DNA of 17,101 nt from GCA-2733415 sp964635575 (lineage in GTDB: Bacteria > Bacteroidota > Bacteroidia > Flavobacteriales > Flavobacteriaceae). The notes below the pieces were generated by a model. The model worked only from the letters and a program-made list of their open reading frames with translations. It made no database searches and was not told where the DNA came from. Positions 1 through 6,393 of this stretch are shown here, in pieces. The position numbers and the translations under genes are program-made. Position 1 is the first letter of the stretch. Each line of letters begins with the position of its first letter. Where the stretch lies: positions 1 to 17,101 of the forward strand of contig CAZWNY010000040.1 in assembly GCA_964635575.1 (NCBI GenBank), read 5' to 3'.

Positions 1-226
1 GACTGTTGTTGGTGTTTCTGCTAATATTTTTGGAGGAGGATTCCCTCGTAACTTTATCCCTAGTTTTAGTTGGGGAGGAAGCTCAGGGCTTACAACTTAT
101 TTAACTAAAAAAGCATTTGAAGTTTCAAAAATAGTAATGAAGCGCAGAGGTGTTGATTTTACCGAAGCTGACGAGGCTATTTTAATACATGTTTTTAATG
201 AAACAGAAAAATATAGAGTTAAGTAA
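1..226 (+). CDS. GlmU-like sugar nucleotidyltransferase, C-terminal fragment (5' end outside window)
   Basis: The last 74 codons of a gene that enters from the left; the stop is TAA at 224-226. The reading frame starts at base 2. The visible protein contains GVSANIFGGGFPRNFIPSFS followed by WGG, then an amphipathic tail ending in EKYRVK. From memory this matches the C-terminus of the Bacteroidota 'alternative GlmU' family (TIGR03991 type), in which an N-terminal nucleotidyltransferase domain is joined to a left-handed beta-helix acyltransferase-like domain and which is thought to act in UDP-sugar precursor supply in the cytoplasm. The catalytic domain is not in the window, so the activity cannot be checked. 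The stop lies one base before a long inverted repeat, which may form the 3' end of its transcript. Confidence 0.72.
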   Translation, partial: TVVGVSANIFGGGFPRNFIPSFSWGGSSGLTTYLTKKAFEVSKIVMKRRGVDFTEADEAILIHVFNETEKYRVK

Positions 227-227
227 G

Positions 228-294
228 TCAGGGCAAACGCATCATAAATTGAGTATCTGTTAAAAATACTCAATTTATGATGCGTTTGCCCTGA
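228..294. repeat. Perfect 29-bp inverted repeat (long hairpin)
   Basis: Bases 228-256 and 266-294 are exact reverse complements, leaving a 9-base loop. The arm starts TCAGGGCAAACGCATC and the inner part is AT-rich. It begins one base after the stop codon of the GlmU-like gene. No T-run follows it on the plus strand (TGAATAATTACGG), so it is not a textbook intrinsic terminator, although a stem this long could still stop or stabilise a transcript. It may equally be a mobile palindromic element or a relic of insertion-sequence ends. I do not recognise the family. Confidence 0.85.
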
Positions 295-327
295 TGAATA
301 ATTACGGATATATAAAAAAGAAATATT

Positions 328-363
328 ATTTTTTTTATGATTTTTTTTATGATTTTTTTTATA
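328..363 (+). repeat. Three tandem copies of a 12-bp T-rich unit
   Basis: The unit is ATTTTTTTTATG, present at 328-339 and 340-351, with a third copy at 352-363 differing only in its last base. The array runs straight into the presumed -7 promoter box of the OmpA-like gene, so it could act as a flexible or bent upstream element whose copy number affects promoter strength. This role is inference; the repeat itself is directly visible. Confidence 0.7.
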
Positions 364-369
364 TTTTTG
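362..369 (+). promoter_or_regulatory. Candidate -7 box for the OmpA-like gene
   Basis: TATTTTTG is an exact match to the Bacteroidota -7 consensus TAnnTTTG and ends 21 bases before the ATG at 391. No TTG (-33 element) is present at the usual 17-23 base spacing; the upstream sequence is instead a T-rich tandem repeat. The match is direct, promoter activity is inferred. Confidence 0.5.
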
Positions 370-390
370 CAAAAAAATTAACTAGTAAAT

Positions 391-2007
391 ATGAAAAACA
401 TTATTTTTTTAGGCTTAGTCCTATCAGCAAGCGCAATCTTTGCTCAAGATTTGCCAACTAATCCAGAAACGGGTAAATGTTACGTTAGGTGTAAAACTCC
501 AGACGTATATGAAAACAAAGAGGTAACTATACAAGTAGCTCCTCAGTACAAGAAAATTTCTGTAACACCAACAAAATACGGAAAAGAAACTGTTGATGTT
601 GTAGTAAATGAAGGTGGACAACGACTAGAAGTTGTGCCAGCACTTTACGAAGTAAGAGAATTTACAATTCAAACCTCTGCGCCATCTCAACGTTTAAGCA
701 AAGTAATAGGAAGTACAAATGTAGTTACAGAGTCTATTATTATAGATGCAGGCGGACAACGCTTAGAAGTTGTGCCAGCGGTTTACGAAGTAAGAGATGT
801 TATTGTTACTGTTAAAGAAGCGTCTCAACGTTTAGAAATTGTACCAGCAGTTTATGAAACTCAAAATGTAGAGGTTGTTGTACAAGAAGCGTCTTCTGTA
901 TCTAAAATTATTCCTGCAGTTTATGAAACAAAAACAGAATCTGTTATAATTAAAGAAGCATCTCAGCGTTTAGAAATTATTCCAGCAAAATACGGAACTG
1001 AAAAAGTAACTTACAAGAAAAGAGAACGTGGTAATTCTTTAAGCGTATCTGCTGCAAAGTTTTCGACAGACACAGAAGTTATTGAAGTTAAACCAGCTTC
1101 TGCACAATGGCAAATGAGTGATAGAGCTCCTGATTGTACGTCTAGCGACCCTAACGATTGTAGATACTGGTGTTACAAAGAAATACCTGCTGTATTCACA
1201 ACCGTTCGTAAAACTATCTTAGATAGTGATGCTATGGTAATGTCTACACCAGATTGCGTAGAAGGTTCTGGCGTTAAAGATAACTGTGGTGAAGGTACAT
1301 ACACTAAAACAATAATGATAACTCCTCCAACAACAAGAGTTATTGATGTTCCTGAAGTTTCTAAAATAATTAAAACAGTTGTAATGGTAACGCCTCCAAC
1401 AACTAAGGTAACTCCTATTTCTGCTATCATGAAAACTTTTAAGAAAAAAGTAATGGTAACACCTCCAACAACAAGAGTTATTGACATTGCAAGAAAAATG
1501 GGAACTGTTATTAAAACAGTTATTAAAACTCCTGCAGTAGCTAATGAAACTGTAGTAGAACCTAGATTTAAAACATTTACTAAAGAAATGTTAGTGAAAA
1601 AAGGTGGATTAACTGAGTGGAAAGAAGTAGATTGTAAATTATTAGAATATACTGATTTAGGTATTAAATGGAACACAGCTAGTGCAACATTAACATCAGA
1701 AGCTAAAGCAATTATTAATGCTAAATTATTACCTGTTTTATCTAAAAACCCTGGGTCTAAAGTAGAAATTGCTTCTCATACAGATGCTAGAGGTTCTAAA
1801 AACAGTAACCAAACATTATCTGAAAGAAGAGCTCAAGCGGTTTCTAACTATTTAATTTCTAAAGGAGTTAATACAAGTAGATTAGTTTCTAACGGATACG
1901 GTGAATCTAGATTGGTAAACAGATGTGCTGATGGTGTTTCTTGTACAGAAAGAGAACACAAATCAAACAGAAGAACTGAATTTAGAATTATTGATGCTGG
2001 TAAATAA
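391..2007 (+). CDS. Exported OmpA-family protein with a repetitive N-terminal region
   Basis: A 538-residue envelope protein. Residues 1-19 form a signal peptide (MKN, hydrophobic core, cleavage after AIFAQ). Residues about 40-420 contain many degenerate repeats of about 23 residues: one class resembles QRLEVVPAVYEVRDVIVTVK (starts near 75, 99, 121, 145, 168 and 191), a second has VMVTPPTTRVIDI. A Cys-rich segment lies between them. The C-terminal 110 residues are an OmpA-type peptidoglycan-binding domain: TDARGS with Asp465 and LSERRAQAV with Arg480, 15 residues apart as in the diaminopimelate-binding pair of OmpA. No beta-barrel domain is seen, so it probably bridges the outer envelope and cell wall rather than forming a pore; the repeat region has no function I can name. 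The start is supported by the signal peptide and the -7 box upstream. An intrinsic terminator follows directly, so it is probably monocistronic. Confidence 0.88.
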   Translation: MKNIIFLGLVLSASAIFAQDLPTNPETGKCYVRCKTPDVYENKEVTIQVAPQYKKISVTPTKYGKETVDVVVNEGGQRLEVVPALYEVREFTIQTSAPSQRLSKVIGSTNVVTESIIIDAGGQRLEVVPAVYEVRDVIVTVKEASQRLEIVPAVYETQNVEVVVQEASSVSKIIPAVYETKTESVIIKEASQRLEIIPAKYGTEKVTYKKRERGNSLSVSAAKFSTDTEVIEVKPASAQWQMSDRAPDCTSSDPNDCRYWCYKEIPAVFTTVRKTILDSDAMVMSTPDCVEGSGVKDNCGEGTYTKTIMITPPTTRVIDVPEVSKIIKTVVMVTPPTTKVTPISAIMKTFKKKVMVTPPTTRVIDIARKMGTVIKTVIKTPAVANETVVEPRFKTFTKEMLVKKGGLTEWKEVDCKLLEYTDLGIKWNTASATLTSEAKAIINAKLLPVLSKNPGSKVEIASHTDARGSKNSNQTLSERRAQAVSNYLISKGVNTSRLVSNGYGESRLVNRCADGVSCTEREHKSNRRTEFRIIDAGK

Positions 2008-2026
2008 TACCAACACAACATATAAT

Positions 2027-2056
2027 AAAAAAAGCAACCATTTGGTTGCTTTTTTT
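2027..2056 (+). terminator. Rho-independent terminator after the OmpA-like gene
   Basis: An A7 run leads into GCAACC, loop ATTT, GGTTGC, then T7. The GC-containing stem extended by A/T pairing and followed by a U-run is a standard intrinsic terminator. It starts 20 bases after the stop codon. Because the A-run mirrors the T-run it could also work on the opposite strand, but no gene converges on it here. Confidence 0.9.
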
Positions 2057-2335
2057 ATGGATGATTAACGTGAGTATACCACAATCGATGAATTTGTACC
2101 TTATTAAATCGCTAAAACATCGTTCTGTTTTGAATACAAACTTGACACTTTGATTAAATAGTTTTTCAATAAATTTTGGTTTGGTAATCTTCGTTATTTT
2201 TTTTGATATGTTTTATCTTTAAGTCGATACGTGTAATTCGCAATGTTTTATATCGATTTAAAGATGAAACTACAAAAAATGTTTGCGTTTATCTTGATTA
2301 TAAAAAAATAATTTTAAAAAAGGAAACTATAACGA
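2057..2335. other. Gene-free stretch upstream of ung
   Basis: About 280 bases with no credible ORF on either strand. The first 150 bases (2057-2205) show nothing I can name. The second half holds the imperfect 20-bp dyad listed separately. No exact TAnnTTTG box is found on either strand within it; the nearest lies just downstream at 2346. It is the longest gene-free interval in the window. Confidence 0.6.
2210..2270 (+). other. Imperfect 20-bp dyad, RNA hairpin possible on plus strand only
   Basis: Arms 2210-2229 and 2251-2270 pair over 20 positions around a 21-base loop. The two departures from perfect complementarity are U-G (2214/2266) and G-U (2223/2257) when read as plus-strand RNA, but A-C and C-A when read as minus-strand RNA. 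No T-run follows, so it is not a terminator. It could be a structured leader or small RNA, or a degenerate operator dyad; nothing decides between these. Confidence 0.4.
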
Positions 2336-2345
2336 TTGGCTTTTT

Positions 2346-2353
2346 ATATTTGT
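2346..2353 (+). promoter_or_regulatory. Candidate -7 box immediately upstream of ung
   Basis: TATATTTG matches TAnnTTTG exactly and ends only 3 bases before the ATG at 2357. If used, transcription would start at or very near the initiation codon, giving a leaderless mRNA. No TTG stands at the usual -33 distance. It could also be a chance match in AT-rich DNA. Confidence 0.4.
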
Positions 2354-2356
2354 ACT

Positions 2357-3028
2357 ATGATAAAAAATTTAGACGCTAGTTGGAAAAAAATATTAAAAGA
2401 AGAATTTAAAAAAAAGTATTTTAAAAAATTAACTTATTTTGTAACTGAAAGCTATAAAGAAAAGATTTGTTATCCTTCACAAAACGAAATGTTTTCAGCA
2501 TTTAATAATTGTTCATTTAATGCTATAAAGGTAGTTATTATTGGTCAAGATCCATATCACGGAAAAGGACAAGCAAACGGTTTGTGTTTCTCTGTGCATA
2601 ACGGAATAGCACATCCACCGTCACTTAAAAATATTTTAAAAGAATTATCGTCAGATTTGAATACGATGTATCCTGTATCGGGAGATTTAACACATTGGGC
2701 AAAACAAGGTGTTTTATTATTAAATGCTACATTAACAGTAGCGGAAAAGCAAGCAGGGAGTCATCAAAAACAAGGTTGGGAAACCTTTACTGATGCAGTA
2801 ATACGTAACATATCAGATAAAAAACAAAGGGTGGTTTTTTTACTTTGGGGTGGTTTTGCGAAAAAGAAAAAAAAACTAATAAATACAGAAAAACACTTTA
2901 TATTAGAAATAGGACATCCGTCTCCATTAAGTGCAAATAGAGGTTTTTGGTTTGGAAATCAACATTTTTCTAAGACTAACGCAGTTTTAAAAGAAAATGA
3001 TGAAATTGAAATAGACTGGTTGTTGTAA
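2357..3028 (+). CDS. ung: Uracil-DNA glycosylase (family 1, UNG)
   Basis: A 223-residue cytoplasmic base-excision repair enzyme that removes uracil from DNA by cleaving the N-glycosidic bond. Family hallmarks are all present: the water-activating loop GQDPYHG at residues 63-69 (catalytic Asp65), the uracil-pocket strand LLLNATLTV, and the DNA-intercalation loop HPSPLSANRGF with catalytic His187. Length agrees with the family (E. coli Ung is 229 residues). A TTG at 2336 would add seven residues, but the ATG at 2357 puts the conserved SWKK...EEF start at the family position, and the TTG lies upstream of a possible -7 box. It converges on the minus-strand gene ending at 3033 with four bases between stops and no clear terminator. 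Confidence 0.96.
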   Translation: MIKNLDASWKKILKEEFKKKYFKKLTYFVTESYKEKICYPSQNEMFSAFNNCSFNAIKVVIIGQDPYHGKGQANGLCFSVHNGIAHPPSLKNILKELSSDLNTMYPVSGDLTHWAKQGVLLLNATLTVAEKQAGSHQKQGWETFTDAVIRNISDKKQRVVFLLWGGFAKKKKKLINTEKHFILEIGHPSPLSANRGFWFGNQHFSKTNAVLKENDEIEIDWLL

Positions 3029-3032
3029 TTAT

Positions 3033-3887
3033 TTAAAGATGATGTACTAAATCTTCATATTTTATTTTGTGATCAATAATTTCTAAATCAATTAATTTAT
3101 TTTGAACTTTAGCAATGGTTTTTTCGTCAATATTTTGTTGAGACCATTGGGTTAATCTTAACCATTCCTGAACGTCTTCTATTTTCTGATTATATCTATT
3201 AGCTATCATATTATCAATGCTTGGGATATGTTTAAATTCTTTTGTAGTGGTATTTATAATATCTAAAATAGTTTGTACAGCTTCGGAATCATTTTCAATA
3301 ACTTCATTTCGAACTGCTATTACAAAACATGGCCAAGGCGTAGGACAATAATCTAAAACTCTAAAAGTACCGTTGTCTACATAAGGTTTGGTTGTAAATT
3401 TTTCCCACATAAAGTAATCTCCAATACCGTTAGGCAAACCAATTATTGCTCCGTCTAGGTTTTTAATTACTTTAAAATTTAAATCGGTAGTAGTGTCCCA
3501 ATTATTATTTTCGGCATTTACATACGCCATTAAATGAGATCCTGATCCAAACCGACTAATGGCTGCTTTTTTACCTTTTAAATCGTCTATTTTTTTGTAG
3601 GTTGAGTTTGCTGCCACATGAATTCCCCAAATTAGTGGGGAATTTGTATAAATTTGAACAATTTTACATTCGTTACCGTTAATAATATCTCGAATAATAC
3701 CTTCAGTAAGTATTACTGCCATATCAATTTCTTTGTTACGTAATGCTTTGCTCATTTGTCCTGTGCCTCCATAATAGTCATGCCAACGCAAATTAATGTT
3801 TTGTGCTTGGTAGCTTTTGTCTTTCAAGGTCAAATACCATGGTAGGTTAAAGTGTTCTGGTACGCCTCCAATTTTAATTTTTTTCAT
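3033..3887 (-). CDS. Cytosolic substrate-binding-protein-fold protein (Ca3427-like)
   Basis: A 284-residue protein with the layout of a type 2 periplasmic binding protein, as in NMT1/THI5-like and ABC-type substrate-binding families: an opening strand KIKIGGVPEHF, a segment LRNKEIDMAVILTEGIIRD reporting on a bound-ligand lobe, then LKGKKAAISRFGSGSHLMAY at the usual hinge region. It has no signal peptide or lipobox, so it should stay in the cytoplasm, and no permease or ATPase gene is next to it. From memory it resembles a small group named after Candida albicans Ca3427, whose ligand and role are unknown. Its start is 3 bases beyond the stop of the nucleoside phosphorylase gene, so the two are almost certainly cotranscribed and probably act on related compounds; that link is inference. 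Confidence 0.75.
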   Translation of the reverse strand: MKKIKIGGVPEHFNLPWYLTLKDKSYQAQNINLRWHDYYGGTGQMSKALRNKEIDMAVILTEGIIRDIINGNECKIVQIYTNSPLIWGIHVAANSTYKKIDDLKGKKAAISRFGSGSHLMAYVNAENNNWDTTTDLNFKVIKNLDGAIIGLPNGIGDYFMWEKFTTKPYVDNGTFRVLDYCPTPWPCFVIAVRNEVIENDSEAVQTILDIINTTTKEFKHIPSIDNMIANRYNQKIEDVQEWLRLTQWSQQNIDEKTIAKVQNKLIDLEIIDHKIKYEDLVHHL

Positions 3888-3890
3888 AAA

Positions 3891-4760
3891 TTATTCTACT
3901 AATTTATTTAAAGTATATTCAATTAATCGTTCTACTACTGCATATGGGTTTTTGCTAAAAGTTCCGTTTGCTCGGTTGGCAATTATCGCATTCATAGATA
4001 ATGCGTTGTGCCCTAATAAGTATGATAACCCATAAATTGCAGAGGTTTCCATTTCTAAATTGGTTACTTGTATGTTATTGTGGTTAAAACTATCTATTTT
4101 ACGGTTTAATTTTTCGTCTTGTAATGTTAAACGTAAAACTCGTCCTTGTGGCCCATAAAAACCAGGTGCAGTCGCAGTAAAACCCTGATAAACGGTATCG
4201 CTTTTTAGTTTGTCAATTAAACTTTGATTTCCTTTAATAATATAAGGTCTTGCTTTTTCTTTAGACCAGTTGGTGTGTGTAATAAAAGCATCTTCTATGT
4301 CTTTTTCAAAAATGTGTTTGGCGTTATATGAATGTAGTAATCCGTCTAGTCCTAAAGCGTATTTTGCCATTACAAAACTGCCTATAGTAATATTTTTTTG
4401 CAGAGATCCAGAAGTACCAATACGCACAATGTTTAATTGTTTGTGTATTTTGTTAATAGTTCGGGTTTTTAAATTAATATTTACTAAAGCATCTAGCTCA
4501 TTAAGTACAATGTCAATATTGTCAGGTCCGATACCTGTAGATATTACTGTTAAGCGTTTTCCTTTATAGATGCCTGTTTGAGTTTTAAATTCTCTTTTTT
4601 GAATGGTAAATTCAACGGATTCAAAAAGGTTGGTAATTTTTTCTACTCGATCTTGATCGCCTACAAAAATAATAGTGTCGGCAATGTGTTCGGGTTTTAG
4701 GTTTAAATGATAGATGCTACCATCGGGGTTTAATATTAGTTCTGAATCTGCTATTCTCAT
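3891..4760 (-). CDS. Nucleoside phosphorylase (uridine/purine phosphorylase family)
   Basis: A 289-residue member of the PNP/UDP (NP-I) family, which splits nucleosides with phosphate into free base and ribose 1-phosphate in the cytoplasm. Visible family elements are the phosphate-binding IIFVGDQDRV (31-40), STGIGPDN (74-81), VRIGTSGSLQ (112-121) and the ribose-binding NLEMETSA (234-241, with Glu236-Met237-Glu238). It is longer than E. coli uridine phosphorylase (253), mainly through an N-terminal extension. The base specificity cannot be decided from the sequence. It lies 61 bases downstream of the SUI1-like gene and 3 bases upstream of the binding-protein-fold gene; no -7 box is found in the 61-base gap, which suggests one transcript for all three. 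Confidence 0.88.
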   Translation of the reverse strand: MRIADSELILNPDGSIYHLNLKPEHIADTIIFVGDQDRVEKITNLFESVEFTIQKREFKTQTGIYKGKRLTVISTGIGPDNIDIVLNELDALVNINLKTRTINKIHKQLNIVRIGTSGSLQKNITIGSFVMAKYALGLDGLLHSYNAKHIFEKDIEDAFITHTNWSKEKARPYIIKGNQSLIDKLKSDTVYQGFTATAPGFYGPQGRVLRLTLQDEKLNRKIDSFNHNNIQVTNLEMETSAIYGLSYLLGHNALSMNAIIANRANGTFSKNPYAVVERLIEYTLNKLVE

Positions 4761-4821
4761 TAAATTAAGCGTTGTGCTTTTGCGATGTGCAATGAGCTGT
4801 TTTTTTTAGTTACTGTAAAAA

Positions 4822-5145
4822 TTACCCACCAACACGTTTGGTTTTGAATCCTTTTTTTTGAAGTATTTGCATAATTTTATCACGATAGTCTCCTTGAATA
4901 ATAATTTTATCGTCCTTAAAACTACCGCCAACACTTAATTGTTGTTTAATTTCTTTTGCGAGTTGTTTAAAATCGGAAGTTGCTCCTGTATATCCTTCAA
5001 TAATAGTAATGGGTTTGCCTTTCCGTTTTTCGTATTTACAAAGTAAGGGGTTTTCTTGTAACCAAATGTTTGATTTTTCTGGTTTTTGAACGTCATTTTC
5101 TTGATGTGTTGGAAATAAATTTTTAAGTTGATCTCTTAAATCCAT
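4822..5145 (-). CDS. SUI1/YciH-like translation initiation factor
   Basis: A 107-residue protein of the SUI1/eIF1 fold. The C-terminal 65 residues hold the family features: TIIEGY near the domain start, AKEIKQQLSVGGSFKDDKII and the closing QGDYRDKIMQILQKKGFKTK. The N-terminal 35 residues are low in conservation and probably flexible. Bacterial homologues (YciH) are small cytoplasmic proteins thought to influence start-codon selection or translation under stress; the role in Bacteroidota is not established. It is preceded by a structured intergenic element and followed by the nucleoside phosphorylase gene on the same strand. Confidence 0.92.
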   Translation of the reverse strand: MDLRDQLKNLFPTHQENDVQKPEKSNIWLQENPLLCKYEKRKGKPITIIEGYTGATSDFKQLAKEIKQQLSVGGSFKDDKIIIQGDYRDKIMQILQKKGFKTKRVGG

Positions 5146-5161
5146 GTTTGTTATTTTTTTT

Positions 5162-5239
5162 AGCCCTGATTGATGCGGTATCCTTTTTTTTGTGGCGTTT
5201 ATGCCAAAAAAAGATATAGCGGAAAGCAGGTTCTTGGCT
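5162..5239 (+). repeat. Structured intergenic element typical of Flavobacteriia (AGCCCTGAT... type)
   Basis: Reads AGCCCTGATTGATGCGGTAT, then CC and T8, a small GC hairpin (GGC/GCC around 5194-5205), A7, GATATAGCGG, AGCAGG and a final GGCT. The ends pair (AGCC 5162-5165 with GGCT 5236-5239; CCTG 5165-5168 with CAGG 5227-5230, sharing one base) and the T8/A7 runs pair around the inner hairpin, so the whole unit folds as a nested stem on either strand. I recall near-identical elements between many genes in flavobacterial genomes; it may correspond to the Rfam Flavo-1 motif, which I cannot confirm. Here it sits between the stop of the oxygenase gene and the start of the SUI1-like gene, both on the minus strand, so it could form a terminator or a 5' leader structure. 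Functional orientation is uncertain. Confidence 0.6.
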
Positions 5240-5249
5240 TCTTATAAAA

Positions 5250-6200
5250 TTAGTTTTTAATAAGTCCTAACTCAATCAAACGTTCGTGTAAAAATTCACC
5301 TGCTGTAATGTTGTCAAATGCTTTTGGTTTTTTTTCGGTAACACAATTTTTTAAGCAATTTAGCGGCATTTCACTTATTGGATGCATAAAAAACGGGATC
5401 GAATAGCGTGATGTTCCCCATAATTCTTTGGGCGGATTTACAACTCGGTGTATTGTTGATTTTAAGGTGTTGTTTGTGTGTCTTGAAAGCATATCACCAA
5501 CGTTTATCACTAGTTCGTCTGGTTTTGCCATTGCATCGTGCCAATTACCTTGGTTGTCTTGCACTTGTAAACCTTTGCCTTGCGCACCCATTAAAAGTGT
5601 AATTAAATTGATGTCGCCATGGGCTGCTGCACGTACGGCATTTTTAGGTTCGCTGGTAATTGGCGGATAATGTATTGGTCGTAAAATACTGTTGCCGTTA
5701 TGAATAAATTTATCAAAATAAAATTCGTCTAAGTTTAAAAATAAAGCCAATGCGCGTAATACGTAAATCCCTGTTTTTTCTAACATTTTATAGGTCTCTT
5801 TTCCTACGGCATTAAATGCGGGCAATTCATTTACCTGTATGTTTTCAGGATATTCTGCTTTTCTTTTATCATCGTTTTCTACATATTGTCCAAAATGCCA
5901 AAATTCTTTTAAATCGCCTTCTTTTTTTCCTTTAGCAGATTCTTTTCCGAAAGATATATAACCTCGTTGACCGCCAATACCTTCTTCTTCATATTTATGT
6001 TTAGTTGCTAATGGTAGGTTAAAAAAGTTTTTTACTTCGTTATATAAATTATCTACTAAAGTATCGTTTAAAAAGTGATTTTTTAAGGCTACAAAACCAA
6101 TTTCTTGATATGCTTTACCAATTTCATTTATAAATTTTTGTTTCCTTTTTGGGTCATCAGATAAAAAATCTGATAAATCTACACTTGGTATTCCGTTCAT
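5250..6200 (-). CDS. 2-oxoglutarate/Fe(II)-dependent oxygenase, isopenicillin N synthase-like
   Basis: A 316-residue soluble enzyme of the non-haem iron dioxygenase superfamily. The N-terminal DIOX_N-type region (residues about 1-120, with GFVALKNHF) is followed by the double-stranded beta-helix core. The iron triad is His194, Asp196 (HGDINLITLL) and His251 (HRVVNPP), and the co-substrate-binding RxS is Arg265-Tyr266-Ser267. Length is usual for the family (300-350). The substrate cannot be told; bacterial members oxidise amino acids, peptides or secondary metabolites and some use no 2-oxoglutarate. It is divergent from the E1 dehydrogenase gene, and its upstream region has a TTG-N20-TAnnTTTG promoter candidate. 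Confidence 0.92.
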   Translation of the reverse strand: MNGIPSVDLSDFLSDDPKRKQKFINEIGKAYQEIGFVALKNHFLNDTLVDNLYNEVKNFFNLPLATKHKYEEEGIGGQRGYISFGKESAKGKKEGDLKEFWHFGQYVENDDKRKAEYPENIQVNELPAFNAVGKETYKMLEKTGIYVLRALALFLNLDEFYFDKFIHNGNSILRPIHYPPITSEPKNAVRAAAHGDINLITLLMGAQGKGLQVQDNQGNWHDAMAKPDELVINVGDMLSRHTNNTLKSTIHRVVNPPKELWGTSRYSIPFFMHPISEMPLNCLKNCVTEKKPKAFDNITAGEFLHERLIELGLIKN

Positions 6201-6237
6201 AATCTTAATTTTATTTTAGCATTTTAATTATAATAGT

Positions 6238-6268
6238 CAAATGTACCAAAAACAACCGTTTAAAGCAA
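6238..6268 (-). promoter_or_regulatory. Candidate promoter of the 2OG-Fe(II) oxygenase gene
   Basis: On the minus strand TTG (6268-6266) is followed after 20 bases by TACATTTG (6245-6238), an exact TAnnTTTG box at acceptable Bacteroidota spacing. The box lies 37 bases upstream of the start codon at 6200. Confidence 0.55.
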
Positions 6269-6293
6269 TTATTTGATTGTGTAATTTATAGTT

Positions 6294-6321
6294 TTGTAAA
6301 AAAATAAGTGATTTACTTTTG
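6294..6321 (+). promoter_or_regulatory. Candidate promoter of the E1 dehydrogenase gene
   Basis: TTG at 6294-6296, a 17-base spacer, then TACTTTTG at 6314-6321, an exact -7 match. This is the best two-part promoter match in the window. It predicts a leader of roughly 65 bases before the ATG at 6394. It lies back to back with the minus-strand oxygenase promoter, 25 bases apart. Confidence 0.6.
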
Positions 6322-6393
6322 TTTGTAGCTTTTTTTTAATGACTTTTGAATAGTGATATAATTACAATATATATATTGACGAAATAACAAACC

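Noticed and set aside
97..372. 91-residue minus-strand ORF
   Set aside because: It covers the palindrome and T-rich repeats and overlaps the end of the GlmU-like gene; the product is a low-complexity Lys/Asn-rich start with no recognisable domain.
1173..1676. 167-residue minus-strand ORF inside the OmpA-like gene
   Set aside because: Antisense reading of the repeats (periodic VVGGV arises from the reversed PPTT repeats); the plus-strand frame has a signal peptide and a clear domain.
2336..2356. TTG start giving a longer uracil-DNA glycosylase
   Set aside because: Adds MAFYICT, which has no family counterpart; the ATG at 2357 fits the normal N-terminus and catalytic residue numbering.
4270..4569. 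99-residue plus-strand ORF opposite the nucleoside phosphorylase
   Set aside because: Antisense shadow of a gene with clear family motifs; no domain in its product.
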